Positions 35,230 through 45,400 of a stretch of 58,458 bases of DNA are shown piece by piece. The DNA comes from Lusitaniella coriacea LEGE 07157 (GTDB taxonomy: Bacteria > Cyanobacteriota > Cyanobacteriia > Cyanobacteriales > Spirulinaceae). Location: contig NZ_JADEWZ010000033.1 of NCBI RefSeq assembly GCF_015207425.1, positions 1 to 58,458 of the forward strand, written 5' to 3'. The number at the start of each line of letters is the position of its first letter. Position 1 is the stretch's first letter. The notes beneath the pieces are model-generated. The model was given only the letters and a program-made list of their open reading frames with translations. It searched no databases and was not told the origin of the DNA. The position numbers and the translations under genes were made by a program.

Positions 35230-35826
35230 TTAAGACTCACCGACATTAAGAACTTGTTGCGCTGTTAATTCCAAGTTCGGGAAGGCTAGAGAATTGAGGA
35301 TATTGCGCTCTCTAAACTCAGTTTCAATATACTGACCCGACTCTGAATTTAGATTCAGAATAACAACAACTCGTTCTTGACGATCGACGATCCAATATTC
35401 TGGAATACCCCGTGCCGCATACTGAGCGCGTTTATGGATATAACCATTTTCTCGATTGACTTTTCCGGGACTTACGACCTCAACAACCAATTGAGGTGGG
35501 AGCATATCGAGGGTGATGGTCAATCGAGTTTGAGTTAATCCCCAATGCTCCTCTCGCAAAACCACTAAGTCTGGGTAGCGATTCGCAGCATCTCCTGGTT
35601 GAAGAATTGGGACTTGTACCTCGCAGGAGTGTGGGTGAACCAGAGGGAGGGGAATCCCCGTGCTAACCAAAACAAAAAATAGATAGTTCGCGATCGCGGA
35701 ATTCAACCCTGATTCTGGTGGCAATGGTACTAATTCTCCCTCAATCAGTTCGTAGCGATTGTCAGTCCCATCTTCATATTTGAGATATTCCTCAAAAGTT
35801 AGTTTTTTCGGTTGGATTTGGATCAT
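35230..35826 (-). CDS. Uma2 family (PD-(D/E)XK-like) protein
   Basis: 198 residues. Standard family features: LTFEEYLKYEDGTDNRYELI then EGELVPLPPES at the N-terminus, RYPDLVVL with the central Asp, PQLVVEVVSPGKVNRENGYI with the Glu-x-Val-S-P segment, then KRAQYAARGIPEYWIVDRQE. Uma2 proteins have a restriction-endonuclease-like fold, are hugely expanded in cyanobacteria, and their biological role is unknown. It is convergent with the nucleotidyltransferase gene. A fragment of another family member lies at 31870-31986. Confidence 0.92.
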   Translation of the reverse strand: MIQIQPKKLTFEEYLKYEDGTDNRYELIEGELVPLPPESGLNSAIANYLFFVLVSTGIPLPLVHPHSCEVQVPILQPGDAANRYPDLVVLREEHWGLTQTRLTITLDMLPPQLVVEVVSPGKVNRENGYIHKRAQYAARGIPEYWIVDRQERVVVILNLNSESGQYIETEFRERNILNSLAFPNLELTAQQVLNVGES

Positions 35827-35982
35827 ACGTTCCTTCCTATTTTAAATTCTCAATTTTTAAATCCTCGATTGCTTAGATAGTTGTAGTGCATAAAAAAACA
35901 AAAGAATTAACTTAGCTTCTAAATTTCTTTTAGGATAATCGATTTAGCATTCTCCAGTTTGTTGAATCAAATGATTATGTTC

Positions 35983-36273
35983 CTAAATTGCCGATAAAAA
36001 CTGAATCTGTGGAATGAGGGGATCTTCAACAATTCCCACACCTTCAAATCCCCACCGTTCTAACAAACCTTTAACCTGTGTTCCCGAAATCGACTCAACG
36101 CCAAAACGGTTGGCAACTTGCGCGCCATGTTTGTTCAAATAGCTCAGTGCATCGTAATGTTCTTTGTACAAAAGTAAATAGCTTGCCTCATTTTTCTCGC
36201 CACTGCGAGGACGTGCGACGAGGTATTGACCGTCTTTATTCGAGCGAAGGAGGTAGTAAGTTTGGCTAAACAT
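35983..36273 (-). CDS. conserved small protein of unknown function
   Basis: 96 residues, soluble, no recognised domain. Residues YYLLRSNKDGQYLVARPRSG and YLLLYKEHYDALSYLNKHG give an alternating strand-helix pattern, and GVESISGTQVKGLLERWGFE a helix. It looks like a conserved cyanobacterial protein rather than a chance frame because it starts only 3 bases after the stop of the upstream permease gene, so the two are probably co-transcribed. Confidence 0.65.
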   Translation of the reverse strand: MFSQTYYLLRSNKDGQYLVARPRSGEKNEASYLLLYKEHYDALSYLNKHGAQVANRFGVESISGTQVKGLLERWGFEGVGIVEDPLIPQIQFLSAI

Positions 36274-36276
36274 TCG

Positions 36277-37395
36277 TTATTTCAAATTCTCTAGCTTAAT
36301 GCGAGGATCGACGGCAGTTAGAAGTAAATCCGCAAGCAAATTACCAATCATCAGCATTGTTGCTCCCATCATCAAGCTTCCCAGAACCAAATACAAATCC
36401 AGTTTCAGCACCGCATCTAAAATTAAGCGTCCCAAACCGGGCCAATTAAAGAAGAATTCGGTAATAAAAGCACCACTGAGTAAGCTGGCAAATTCAAAAC
36501 CGAGAATCGTAATTAAGGGATTAATGGCATTGCGCAAAGCGTGGACGTAAATGACTTTATTTTCTGGAAGTCCTTTGGCGCGAGCGGTTTGAATGTAGTC
36601 CTGGCGCAAAACATCGAGGAGTTCTCCGCGCATCAGGCGTTGCAACCCCGCAAAACTGGTAATACTGAGGGCGATGGTGGGAAGAATCATGTGCCAAGCG
36701 ACATCGAGGATTTTTCCTAAAGGAGACAAGGCATCGTGGTTAATACTGGTCATCCCGCCGACGGGGAAGAGGGGCGATGTGTTTTGAGCGACGATGAGTA
36801 AGAGCAGTGCGGTGATAAAACTGGGGAATCCTTGTCCGAAGTAGCTGAGAACGCGCAAAACGCGGTCTGTGAGCTGGTTTTGTTTGACTGCACCCACAAT
36901 TCCCAAGGGAATCGCGATCGCCCAGGTGACAATGATGGAGGAAATTGCGATTAAGAGGGTGTTGGGAATGCGCTCGATTAGGAGTGAGGAAACAGAGCGA
37001 GAATAGATAAAACTGTTACCAAAGTTGGCTTGAGTGACGACTTGGACAAACCACCGCCAATAGCCGGGGAATAGCCATTTCAACCAGGGCAACCAAGCAC
37101 CCCAAAACTCTCCCCAAGAGTCAAAGGAGAAGGGGGAAGGGGGTTTTCCAAACAACCCAAACTGCTTCGCCATTTCCTCAATTCGTTCTTGAGAGACTTG
37201 AGGATTGAGGCGAAATTGGGAGAGATAGTCGCCGGGAGTGAGGTTGATGATTGCAAAGCACAGGATTGAAGCGAGGAATAGGGTTAATAAACCCTGGGCG
37301 ATACGTTTGAGGATGTAGGCAAGAACCTCGCTGCTAATGAGCGCTTTGAACCCATTGGCGCGATCGCGCAATGAAGTGGATGGGGTGGATGTCAT
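36277..37395 (-). CDS. DppB/OppB-type ABC transporter permease
   Basis: 372 residues. First helix near 27-50 (AYILKRIAQGLLTLFLASIL) followed by the NLTPGDYLSQFRLNPQVS segment typical of DppB proteins. Five more helices follow, and the coupling loop YIQTARAKGLPENKVIYVHA. The family forms one of two permease subunits of peptide, nickel or sugar-peptide importers. The partner permease (DppC), ATPases and binding protein are not here, so the substrate cannot be assigned. It is 27 bases past apt and is followed directly by a small unknown gene; the three may form one operon. Confidence 0.88.
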   Translation of the reverse strand: MTSTPSTSLRDRANGFKALISSEVLAYILKRIAQGLLTLFLASILCFAIINLTPGDYLSQFRLNPQVSQERIEEMAKQFGLFGKPPSPFSFDSWGEFWGAWLPWLKWLFPGYWRWFVQVVTQANFGNSFIYSRSVSSLLIERIPNTLLIAISSIIVTWAIAIPLGIVGAVKQNQLTDRVLRVLSYFGQGFPSFITALLLLIVAQNTSPLFPVGGMTSINHDALSPLGKILDVAWHMILPTIALSITSFAGLQRLMRGELLDVLRQDYIQTARAKGLPENKVIYVHALRNAINPLITILGFEFASLLSGAFITEFFFNWPGLGRLILDAVLKLDLYLVLGSLMMGATMLMIGNLLADLLLTAVDPRIKLENLK

Positions 37396-37422
37396 TGAAT
37401 TTTTTCCAAGAGGAAGGATCCT

Positions 37423-37941
37423 TTAATATTCAATTAGGGTAACAATGGGAACCTCCGGCAGCAGCGTGCGCCCGCTCAAATCCCTTAACTCAATGATAAA
37501 AGCAAAACCCAAAACCTCAGCGCCCGCTTGCTCCACTAACGCCGCCGTTGCTTTCGCCGTGCCTCCAGTCGCGAGCAGGTCATCGACAATCAAAACGCGA
37601 TCGCCCAAACCAAAAGCATCCTGATGAACCTCCAGGGCATCCGAACCATATTCAAGGTCATATTCAACCCGATGAACCGAGGAAGGGAGCTTTCCGGGTT
37701 TTCGCACCGGGACAAAGCCAGCTTGGAGTTGATAGGCTAGAGCTGGGGCAAATAAAAAGCCTCTAGATTCCATACCGACAATATAATCTGGATTAAACCC
37801 TTCGGCTTCGCACTTTTGATGCAAACTATCAAGGGTATAGCGCAGTCCTTGGGGATGGCGCAGAAGGGTCGTAATATCCCGGAAAAGGATTCCCGGCTTC
37901 GGAAAATCCGGTATGTCGCGAACGAGAGACTTAATATCCAT
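37423..37941 (-). CDS. apt: adenine phosphoribosyltransferase
   Basis: Salvages adenine with PRPP to AMP. 172 residues, the usual length. Motifs: [18 protein letters not shown] at the N-terminus, [20 protein letters not shown], and the PRPP-binding [20 protein letters not shown]. Cytosolic dimer in known members. First gene of a possible operon with the DppB-like permease. Nothing in the 222-base gap upstream (37942-38163) stands out as a gene. Confidence 0.95.
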   Translation of the reverse strand: MDIKSLVRDIPDFPKPGILFRDITTLLRHPQGLRYTLDSLHQKCEAEGFNPDYIVGMESRGFLFAPALAYQLQAGFVPVRKPGKLPSSVHRVEYDLEYGSDALEVHQDAFGLGDRVLIVDDLLATGGTAKATAALVEQAGAEVLGFAFIIELRDLSGRTLLPEVPIVTLIEY

Positions 37942-38163
37942 AACAGAGCCAATGAAATATCCCAGTTTATCGATTGATTCTCAATATCTTATCGGCGCGA
38001 TCCCCAATAAATCTGCGGCAGACAGCACACGAGTTGTGGTCTGTTTGGTCGTCCAACCAAGACAAACATGAAAAATAGTACACTAGAAAGCTGACCTTTT
38101 GCTTCAGCGAATCGTTACCGAGTCCTCCGAGAACCATCGCCCGTCACCCAAATTTTCTTGAGA

Positions 38164-38793
38164 ATGAATGATTCTGTGAGCGTAATGCCCAATCAAAGTT
38201 CTTCTGTCCCATCAGCCCCCCTGGTGTTGGACAACTTACCCGACCCTCCCATGTTAGACCGGGGGTGTTCGCTACGGATGAAACAACGCATCGATTTGAT
38301 TCTCCTTGCCCTTGAAGCTTTGGAACTCGGCGGTTCGGAGGAGATGTTAGCCACTGCTAGAGAACTCGGATTAAATCAGATCGTGAAAAACCGAGTGATC
38401 CTTTGGCGTTTGCGGTGTATGAATCCTTGGCGGCGCGCTCACGTTCGCAGCGCGATGACCCTATCAGAAGCCAAGGCGTTAGTGATTATCGCCAGCTATC
38501 GATCGCGACAGCTTACGGTTCCCATTCGGCAATTGCTCTTAGCCGAGCAGCAAATTCGCGAAAAAGGTTTGCCCCTCGAACAGCACTTTCGCCTCTCAGA
38601 ATATCTCGAACGATTCCGAGCGCACTTCCGCAGCCGCATGAATCCTCGTAGAGCGAGAGTCACAGCCTATAACTCTGACGATCGCGAATTAAACGAATTA
38701 GCACTGTCGCTTCTGGGTCAATTACTCTTTTGTACCGGAACTAGCGGAATGCAGCGATTTTGGATCGGTTTATTTGATGGAGAGGTGGCATGA
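38164..38793 (+). CDS. DUF3038 domain-containing protein
   Basis: 209 residues from ATG 38164 (a TTG at 38158 is in frame). A Pro/Ser-rich N-terminus precedes a helical domain: RMKQRIDLILLALEALELGG, LRCMNPWRRAHVRSAMTLSE and RQLLLAEQQIREKGLPLEQH. The family is restricted to cyanobacteria and its function is unknown. It is translationally coupled to the DUF4335 gene by an ATGA overlap, the arrangement I know for this pair in other cyanobacteria. The two proteins probably act together. Confidence 0.85.
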   Translation: MNDSVSVMPNQSSSVPSAPLVLDNLPDPPMLDRGCSLRMKQRIDLILLALEALELGGSEEMLATARELGLNQIVKNRVILWRLRCMNPWRRAHVRSAMTLSEAKALVIIASYRSRQLTVPIRQLLLAEQQIREKGLPLEQHFRLSEYLERFRAHFRSRMNPRRARVTAYNSDDRELNELALSLLGQLLFCTGTSGMQRFWIGLFDGEVA

Positions 38794-40223
38794 CAACAAT
38801 TCGCCGTCAATACAGTTTGCCCAATTGCCAGTTAATTGTTGAAGGATTAATCGACAGCCAAGCCGAGGATAGCATGACCTCCGGGCGACCTTTGGTATCG
38901 ATTTTGGTCAATGCAGAATGCGCCTTTGCCAATTCCGAGAAGCGCTTGATGGGGGGACGAGATTTTCTCGAAAGTTTGGTGAAGGCAGCGAGTGCCTACG
39001 CTCAAGAATTTTTAAGCGGGGTGCGCCACCCTCTTGCCCATCACCTCAACTCTAATATTATTGGTTTTGCTAGGGTGGAAGACCGCAATCTTCATCGCTT
39101 GATCTGGCATCCCGAAACCGAACAAAATAACGCTGGAACGCCCTCAGAAGCGGTGGAAATCGATCTGACGACAGTTCAGCTATTTGACTTGGTTGAAGCA
39201 GTGGATCAGCTTCTCGCCGACCGCAGAACGCTGCCGGATTTTTCTCTGCATCTCGAACCCGTGAGTCGGCGCTATCGCAAGGCGGATGTTCCCGTGGCTC
39301 GGCGAGTGGCTCCCGTGGCGCTGGGGGCGAGTAGCGTGGCACTTTTGGGGGCATTGTTTTTGGCGCTGCCGGTTCCCAAGGTGGAAGAACCCCCGCGTCG
39401 GGAGGAAACCGCCCAAACCGATCCGGCGGATGGGGATGCAACTCCAACTGAGCCGCCCCTAGCAATTCCGGAAAGTCCCATCGCCCAGGAGAGTCCTTCG
39501 CCCCAAGAGAGTCCTTCTCCTGAAACCCTTTCCCCAGAAGAAATTAAGGCACTGGTTGCTTCTGCACCCCAAGTGAGCGATCCGACAGTGCTGAAATATT
39601 TGGCGCGCAATCTTTACCAGCAGATTGATGGTGCTTGGGAAGATCGCGGAACGATCGATCGCGATTTGCAATATCGCGTTTCAGTGACTCCAGGGGGGTT
39701 GATTGTGAATTACGAGGCGGTTCAACCCACATCTCAAGATGCGGCAGAACAAACTCCTTTGCCCAAATTGCGCTACAACACCCTCGATGAAAACGCGGAA
39801 ATTGCCGATTTTCGTGTGGTCTTTACGGATAATGAGGTGCTTCAGGTAAGTCCTTGGGATGGGTATCAAGGTACGGCAACCCTGGGCGAAGAAATTACCG
39901 ATCGCGCGACCCTAAGCGCTTTAACGCAACCCCTGCGCAACCGCATCCTAGACGCTCAATCAGACGAACCCACCTACGACAGGGCGTTAGTCTTTCGAGT
40001 GGGAGTAACCGAAGAGGGCGCGATCGCGGATTATGAAGCGAAAAACCAAGCGGCTTTAGATTTTGTCGAGCGCACGCCCTTACCAGATTTAGTCAAGCCC
40101 GAAGCCGCAGGAATCGAACCGGGAAAAAATCTGATTCCCCAAGAACCCCTCGCTCAGTTCCAGGTCATTTTTAAACCCAGTGGCGCTCTCGAAGTGGGTC
40201 CCCTTGACAATCGCTACCGCTAA
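38790..40223 (+). CDS. DUF4335 domain-containing membrane protein
   Basis: 477 residues. Residues 1-150 are the DUF4335 domain (RRQYSLPNCQLIVEGL, FANSEKRLMGGRDFLESLVK, VEIDLTTVQLFDLVEAVDQL). A single membrane helix follows at about 172-196 (VAPVALGASSVALLGALFLALPVP). A Pro/Glu/Ser linker with SPSPQESPSPE repeats leads to two tandem, similar C-terminal modules (about 265-360 and 365-475, each with YRVSVTPGG or FRVGVTEEGAI and D-E-A-I-A-D-like ends). Function unknown. Coupled to DUF3038 by ATGA. Confidence 0.82.
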   Translation: MTTIRRQYSLPNCQLIVEGLIDSQAEDSMTSGRPLVSILVNAECAFANSEKRLMGGRDFLESLVKAASAYAQEFLSGVRHPLAHHLNSNIIGFARVEDRNLHRLIWHPETEQNNAGTPSEAVEIDLTTVQLFDLVEAVDQLLADRRTLPDFSLHLEPVSRRYRKADVPVARRVAPVALGASSVALLGALFLALPVPKVEEPPRREETAQTDPADGDATPTEPPLAIPESPIAQESPSPQESPSPETLSPEEIKALVASAPQVSDPTVLKYLARNLYQQIDGAWEDRGTIDRDLQYRVSVTPGGLIVNYEAVQPTSQDAAEQTPLPKLRYNTLDENAEIADFRVVFTDNEVLQVSPWDGYQGTATLGEEITDRATLSALTQPLRNRILDAQSDEPTYDRALVFRVGVTEEGAIADYEAKNQAALDFVERTPLPDLVKPEAAGIEPGKNLIPQEPLAQFQVIFKPSGALEVGPLDNRYR

Positions 40224-40330
40224 GAGTAGCTAACAAACTATCCTACTCGGCTAAGTTAGTGGGGCGATTCCCCAATTTCCAAACAATCGCGTAGAATCAG
40301 AAAGGAGAATTTTAACGTTTTTGAGTTTCT

Positions 40331-40579
40331 ATGATCAAATTGCGCCTGAAGCGATACGGTAAAAAAAGAGAAGTGAGCTATCGGATTGTGGCGATGGACA
40401 GTCGCACCCGTCGAGACGGTCGTCCCCTTGAGGAATTAGGGTTCTATAACCCCAGAACCGATGAAACCCGCCTCAATGTTCCTGGCATTGTGAAACGGCT
40501 CCAACAGGGCGCACAACCCACGGATACCGTGCGCGATATTCTCAAGAAAGCTCAAGTTTTTGAACAAGTCAATGCCTGA
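40331..40579 (+). CDS. rpsP: 30S ribosomal protein S16
   Basis: 82 residues with the standard start [20 protein letters not shown] and [18 protein letters not shown]16 binds 16S rRNA in the body of the small subunit and is essential for assembly. The next gene (KH domain) overlaps its end by 8 bases, giving the rpsP-khpA-phoH order found in cyanobacteria. An AAAGGAG at 40301-40307 is too far upstream to be the ribosome site and may belong to the leader. Confidence 0.96.
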   Translation: MIKLRLKRYGKKREVSYRIVAMDSRTRRDGRPLEELGFYNPRTDETRLNVPGIVKRLQQGAQPTDTVRDILKKAQVFEQVNA

Positions 40580-40979
40580 ATCACCAGTCCCGTCTTCCCC
40601 TTCTTCTGCGAAAAGCCCCGACTATACCAGTTTAGTCCGGTTGCTCATTGAACCCCTGTTAGAGTCTCCAGGGTCTTTGAAGATCAATTGCGAACAAGCC
40701 AATCAAAGCAAGCGGGTGTGGATTCGGGTTGCCTTCGAAGGAGCAGAACAGGGACGGGTATTCGGTCGCGGGGGACGCAATATCCAAGCCATTCGCAGGC
40801 TATTAGATGTCGCTGCGAAAGAGGCAAATCAATCTGTCTATTTGGATATTTATGGCAGTCAGGATCGCCACCGCCAAGACGATCGGCGCGATCGCGGATC
40901 CGATGACAAGCGCCGAAGTAGAAAGCCCCGTTCTCGGAATTTTTCTCCCCCTAAACCTGTTGGAAAATCTCGTTCGTGA
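40572..40979 (+). CDS. khpA: KH-domain RNA-binding protein KhpA
   Basis: 135 residues from ATG 40572, overlapping the rpsP stop by 8 bases. The single type II KH domain covers about 15-90: [20 protein letters not shown], then [18 protein letters not shown] with the GRGG-type GxxG loop that grips RNA. The C-terminal tail is a basic Arg/Ser/Asp-rich disordered stretch. KhpA proteins bind sRNA and mRNA and in some bacteria act with Jag/KhpB. Coupling with rpsP fits a role in ribosome or RNA metabolism. A terminator follows. Confidence 0.92.
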   Translation: MPESPVPSSPSSAKSPDYTSLVRLLIEPLLESPGSLKINCEQANQSKRVWIRVAFEGAEQGRVFGRGGRNIQAIRRLLDVAAKEANQSVYLDIYGSQDRHRQDDRRDRGSDDKRRSRKPRSRNFSPPKPVGKSRS

Positions 40980-40986
40980 TCGATGA

Positions 40987-41021
40987 GGGCGTAGTTTGCT
41001 ACGCCCCAACGAGGGTTTTTT
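40987..41021 (+). terminator. terminator hairpin after rpsP-khpA
   Basis: GGGCGTAG (40987-40994), loop TTTG, CTACGCCC (40999-41006). A short spacer with six T residues ends at 41021. The T-run is 9 bases from the stem, so termination may be partial. Confidence 0.5.
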
Positions 41022-41094
41022 GCTGATTGCTTTTTTCCCCGATCGCGAACTCAACCAAAAGGTTTTAAACTTTTTGTCGGCATAGGTTTGTTCC

Positions 41095-41146
41095 TTCTGC
41101 CCTCTGCCCCTCTGCCCCTCTGCCCTCTGCCCTCTGCCCTCTGCCT
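41095..41146 (+). repeat. tandem heptamer CTGCCCT/CTGCCCCT tract
   Basis: Seven or so units of CTGCCCT with two expanded to CTGCCCCT, the same family as 6766-6799. It lies 25 bases before the phoH start. Confidence 0.85.
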
Positions 41147-41170
41147 TGCCGTCAGGCGCTAATAACTGAA

Positions 41171-42133
41171 GTGACCGAAACCTCTCACGTCATTCAACTC
41201 CCCAGCATACAGAGCGCGATCGCGATCGCGGGAGAAAGAGAAGAAAATCTGAAATTTCTTTCCAAGCGCACTGGCGTGACAGTAGTACTTCGGGGTCAAG
41301 ACCTCACCTTCTACGGTCAAGCCAAAGCCATCGAGCGCTGCAAGCAAGTCGTGCGCTCCCTGAAGCCCTACTGGAAGGAAGGAAAAGCTCTCACCCAAGC
41401 GGACTTTCTCACCGCCTTTCACGCCCTCGACACCGGACGCACCGACGAATATCAAGACCTGCAACAACACATCCTCGCACGCACTCGTCGCGGGGAACAG
41501 ATTCGCGCCAAAACTTTTCGCCAACGCCAATACATTCAAGCCATTCAACGCCACGACATCACCTTCTGCATTGGCCCTGCGGGAACGGGAAAAACCTTCC
41601 TCGCGGCGGTATTAGCGGTTCAAGCGCTGCTCAACGACGAATACGAACGCTTGATCCTAACCCGTCCGGCGGTGGAAGCGGGCGAGAAATTGGGTTTTTT
41701 ACCCGGAGATTTGCAACAAAAAGTCAATCCCTTTCTCCGTCCCCTCTACGATGCGCTATACCAGTTTATCGATCCCGAAAAAATTCCCGATTTGATGGAA
41801 CGGGGCAAAATTGAAATTGCTCCCATTGCTTATATGCGAGGGCGAACCCTCGATCGCGCGTTTATCATTGTGGATGAAGCCCAAAACACCACCCCAGCGC
41901 AACTTAAAATGCTCCTCACTCGCCTCGGATTTCACTCGCGCATGGTGGTCACCGGAGACATTACCCAAACCGATTTACCCTCCGAACGGGATTCTGGGTT
42001 AGTCGTCGCGCGGAAAATTTTGAAATCCGTTGACGGGATTGCCTTTTGCCAATTGACCGCCGCCGATGTCGTGCGCCATCCCCTCGTACAGAAAATTGTC
42101 GCCGCTTACGAGAAATACGGGCAATCTTCTTAA
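41171..42133 (+). CDS. phoH: PhoH family ATPase
   Basis: 320 residues, GTG start at 41171. The N-terminal part (about 10-100) is a KH-like domain (AGEREENLKFLSKRTGVTVV, FYGQAKAIERCKQVVRSL). The P-loop part has Walker A GPAGTGKTFLA and Walker B FIIVDEAQNTTPAQLKMLL, with ARVTGD-type VVTGDITQTDLP after it. PhoH/YbeZ-type proteins are RNA helicase-like ATPases that work with YbeY in rRNA maturation. Here it follows rpsP and khpA, consistent with an RNA role. Confidence 0.93.
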   Translation: MTETSHVIQLPSIQSAIAIAGEREENLKFLSKRTGVTVVLRGQDLTFYGQAKAIERCKQVVRSLKPYWKEGKALTQADFLTAFHALDTGRTDEYQDLQQHILARTRRGEQIRAKTFRQRQYIQAIQRHDITFCIGPAGTGKTFLAAVLAVQALLNDEYERLILTRPAVEAGEKLGFLPGDLQQKVNPFLRPLYDALYQFIDPEKIPDLMERGKIEIAPIAYMRGRTLDRAFIIVDEAQNTTPAQLKMLLTRLGFHSRMVVTGDITQTDLPSERDSGLVVARKILKSVDGIAFCQLTAADVVRHPLVQKIVAAYEKYGQSS

Positions 42134-42171
42134 GAGGAATAAGGAGACGGGACGAGGTTTTTGGCTCAGTT

Positions 42172-42293
42172 ACGCCTAATGTGAATACCCTGAAACCTTT
42201 GCTAGGACAAGGGAATAGGAAATAGGGAACAGGGAAGAGTAAGAAGAAATTACCGCAGAGTCAGGGTTTTAGCTTCTAATACACATTAAGCGT
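42172..42293. repeat. ACGCCTAATGTG-terminated element, copy 1
   Basis: Ends ACGCCTAATGTGAAT (42172-42186) and ATACACATTAAGCGT (42279-42293), imperfect terminal inverted repeats. The interior is purine-rich (GGGAATAGGAAATAGGGAAC and related). The same two end types occur, swapped in orientation, at 56393-56598. It fills part of the 315-base gap between phoH and the kinase gene. The rest of that gap shows no gene. Confidence 0.7.
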
Positions 42294-42448
42294 CAGTTTA
42301 TAATTTTATAAAGTGACGGGGAGAGGCGCGAGCGTCTCAGCACCCGTCTACTCACTATCCTTGAGGGGGAGTTAAAGGTTGAGGTTTTTGGAAATCTCTA
42401 CCCTAACTTGCTTTTTTTTTAAGATCGATGGAGTAGAGAACAAGTATC

Positions 42449-45400
42449 GTGATTTGTCTTCCGGGTTATATCATCACAGAAAAACTGTATGAAAGCGCGA
42501 CAACGATTGTTTATCGGGGACAGCGAGAGGAAGATCGTGTATCGGTTATTATCAAACTTCTGCAAAGCGATTATCCTACCCTAGAAGACATTACTCGTTT
42601 GCGTCAAGGTTACGCGATTCCCCGGCAAATCGATTGTTCTGGCATCGTCCAACCCTATCGCCTCAAACCCTACAATAATAGCTATGCTCTGATTTTAGAA
42701 GATTTTGGCGCTCAGTCTCTCAAGCAATATTTAGACTCCCATCCCATCGATCTCAAACTCTTTTTACACATCGCGATCGCGCTTGCTGGGATTTTAGAAG
42801 AACTGCATCGAGTTCCCATCGCTCACAAAGATATTAAACCCAGTAATATCCTGTTCAACCCAAAAACCGGGGAAATTAAGCTCACTGACTTCAGTATCGC
42901 GATCGCGCTTCCCAGAGAACGACAAACCATTATTAACCCCATTTTACTGGAAGGAACGCTGGCATATATGTCTCCGGAACAAACCGGACGGATGAATCGT
43001 TCCCTTGACTATCGCACGGATTTCTATTCCCTCGGCGTTACATTTTACGAACTCCTAACCGGGGAATTACCCTTCAAGAGCGATGAACCAATGGAGTTAG
43101 TTCACTGTCATATTGCCAAGTTACCCACTTTTCCCGATCCCCTACCTCCCATCCATCAAACTCTTCTGAATATCGTCATGAAATTGATGGCGAAAAATGC
43201 CGAAGATCGCTATCAAAGTGCGGCGGGATTAAAGTTCGATCTAGAAAAATGTTTAACTCAACTCGAAACCACAGGAGAGATTGAGGGTTTTTTATTGGGA
43301 ACGCGCGATCGCGGACAGCAACTCCTCATCCCTCAAAAACTCTACGGACGCAAAACAGAAGTCGCTCAATTACTCGCCGCATTTGAAAGAGTCCGTTCGA
43401 GAAATTCTGACTTCAATCTTCTGAATTTGGAACTCGTTCTCGTTTCTGGTTACTCCGGAATCGGCAAAACTTCTATTGTCAAAGAAATTCACAAACCCAT
43501 TGTTGAAGCGCGCGGCTATTTTATCACGGGGAAATTCGATCAATTTAAACGCAATATTCCCTACGCCGCTATCATTCAAGCCTTCAGCCAACTGATTCGC
43601 CGACTTCTAACAGAAAGCGAGGAAAAAATTGCTACCTGGAAAAGAAAGCTTCTCGATGCACTCGGTTCCAACGGAAGAATTATTATCGATATTATTCCCG
43701 AAGTCGAGTTAATTATCGGTTCTCAACCCGCAGTCCCCCAAGTGGGGACAAAAGAGTCTGAAAACCGATTTAATCGTGTTTTCCAGCAATTTGTCCTCGT
43801 TTTTTGTCAACCCGAACATCCTTTGGTAATCTTCCTCGACGATCTTCAGTGGTCGGACTCTGCCTCTTTGAGATTAATTCAGTTTCTTGTCACCGATTTA
43901 ACCAGTCAGTATCTATTGTTGATCGGAGCTTATCGCGATAATGAAGTGAGTTCAACTCACCCCTTAATTCAGATTGTTAAAAAAATAAAAGCAGCCGGTA
44001 TAACAGTTAATGAAATCCTTGTTAAACCTTTATCTTTGGAACACGCGAGCCAACTTATTACAGAGACATTGAAAATTGATGCTAACTCCAATAAACTTCA
44101 GCAACTTGCGAAGTTGGTTTTCAATAAAACCCAAGGTAATCCTTTTTTCTTGAATCAGATTTTAAAAACATTGTGCGTCGAGCAATTACTTATCTATAAA
44201 GTCGATGAAGATTGCTGGCAGTGGGATTTCAATAAAATACAAGCGATTGGAATCACAGATTATAATATCGTCGAATTAATTGCGAGGAATATCAAGAAGC
44301 TTCCAATGAGAACTCAGGAGATATTGAAAACTGCGGCTTGTATTGGCAACCAATTTAACTTGGATATTCTCGCCGCGATCGCTGAAGAAACTAATGTAGA
44401 GACAGCAAGTCACCTTTGGAGTGCATTACAAGAAAGTTTGATTGTCCCGACGAATAAAGCTTATAAAATTCCGCTTATTTTTTCTCAGGATGAACTAGAT
44501 AAAGCTTCCGATATTAAAGTGGACTACCGATTTCTACACGATCGCGTTCAACAAGCTGCTTACAACCTCATTTCTTGTGAAGATAGAGAAAAAATACATT
44601 TGAAAATTGGTCAATTCTTACTTCAAAAGATGACCGATCGCGATCGAAAAGACGATCTTTTTCTTTTGGTCAATCAATTGAATTTTGGCGCAAGACTTTT
44701 GCGCGATCGCGCTCACAAAGAGGAACTCGCACAATTAAACCTTATTGCCGGACAAAAAGCCAGAGCAAATATGGCTTACGAAGCAGCCGTAAACTATTTC
44801 AATTCAGGATTAGAGTTATTGTGTAAAAAGAGTTGGGATAATTGCTATCAATTGACGCTTTCTCTTTTCCTGGAAGCAGCAGAAGCAGAGTATTTGAATT
44901 TAAATTCGCAACGGGCAAATTCTCTGACGGATACGGGAATACAGAAGGCAAAAACGATCTTAGATCGCGTAAAATTCTATCAAACAAAAATCAAGTTTTT
45001 TGTCAGTGAAAATAAAGCCAATGAAGCATTAGAAATGGGAATCTCTTCTTTGGCGATGCTGAACATTAGACTTTCTGAAAGTTCGCCTCAAATTTTGAGT
45101 ATTGAAGAATTGATCGACTTACCTAAAATGAGCGATCCAAGCAAAATTGCAGCAATAGAAATTTTATCTGTTATGAATGCTGCTGCATTTATTGCAAAGC
45201 CAGAAATGGTTCTTTCTTTGATCTGGACAATGCTTGAGATTTGTCGCGATTATGGTCATTCAAGCATGGCAATTTATGGGTATGCCGTGTATGGCGTTAT
45301 CCTATGTGGGGAAGATGGAGATATCGATCGAGGCTATCAATTCGGTCAACTCGCGTTGCAATTATTCGAGCGGTTCGATGCTAAAGAGTTGAAATGTAAA

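Noticed and set aside
41095-41146. CRISPR or regulatory array
   Set aside because: Heptamers are contiguous with no spacers; they are ordinary cyanobacterial tandem repeats.
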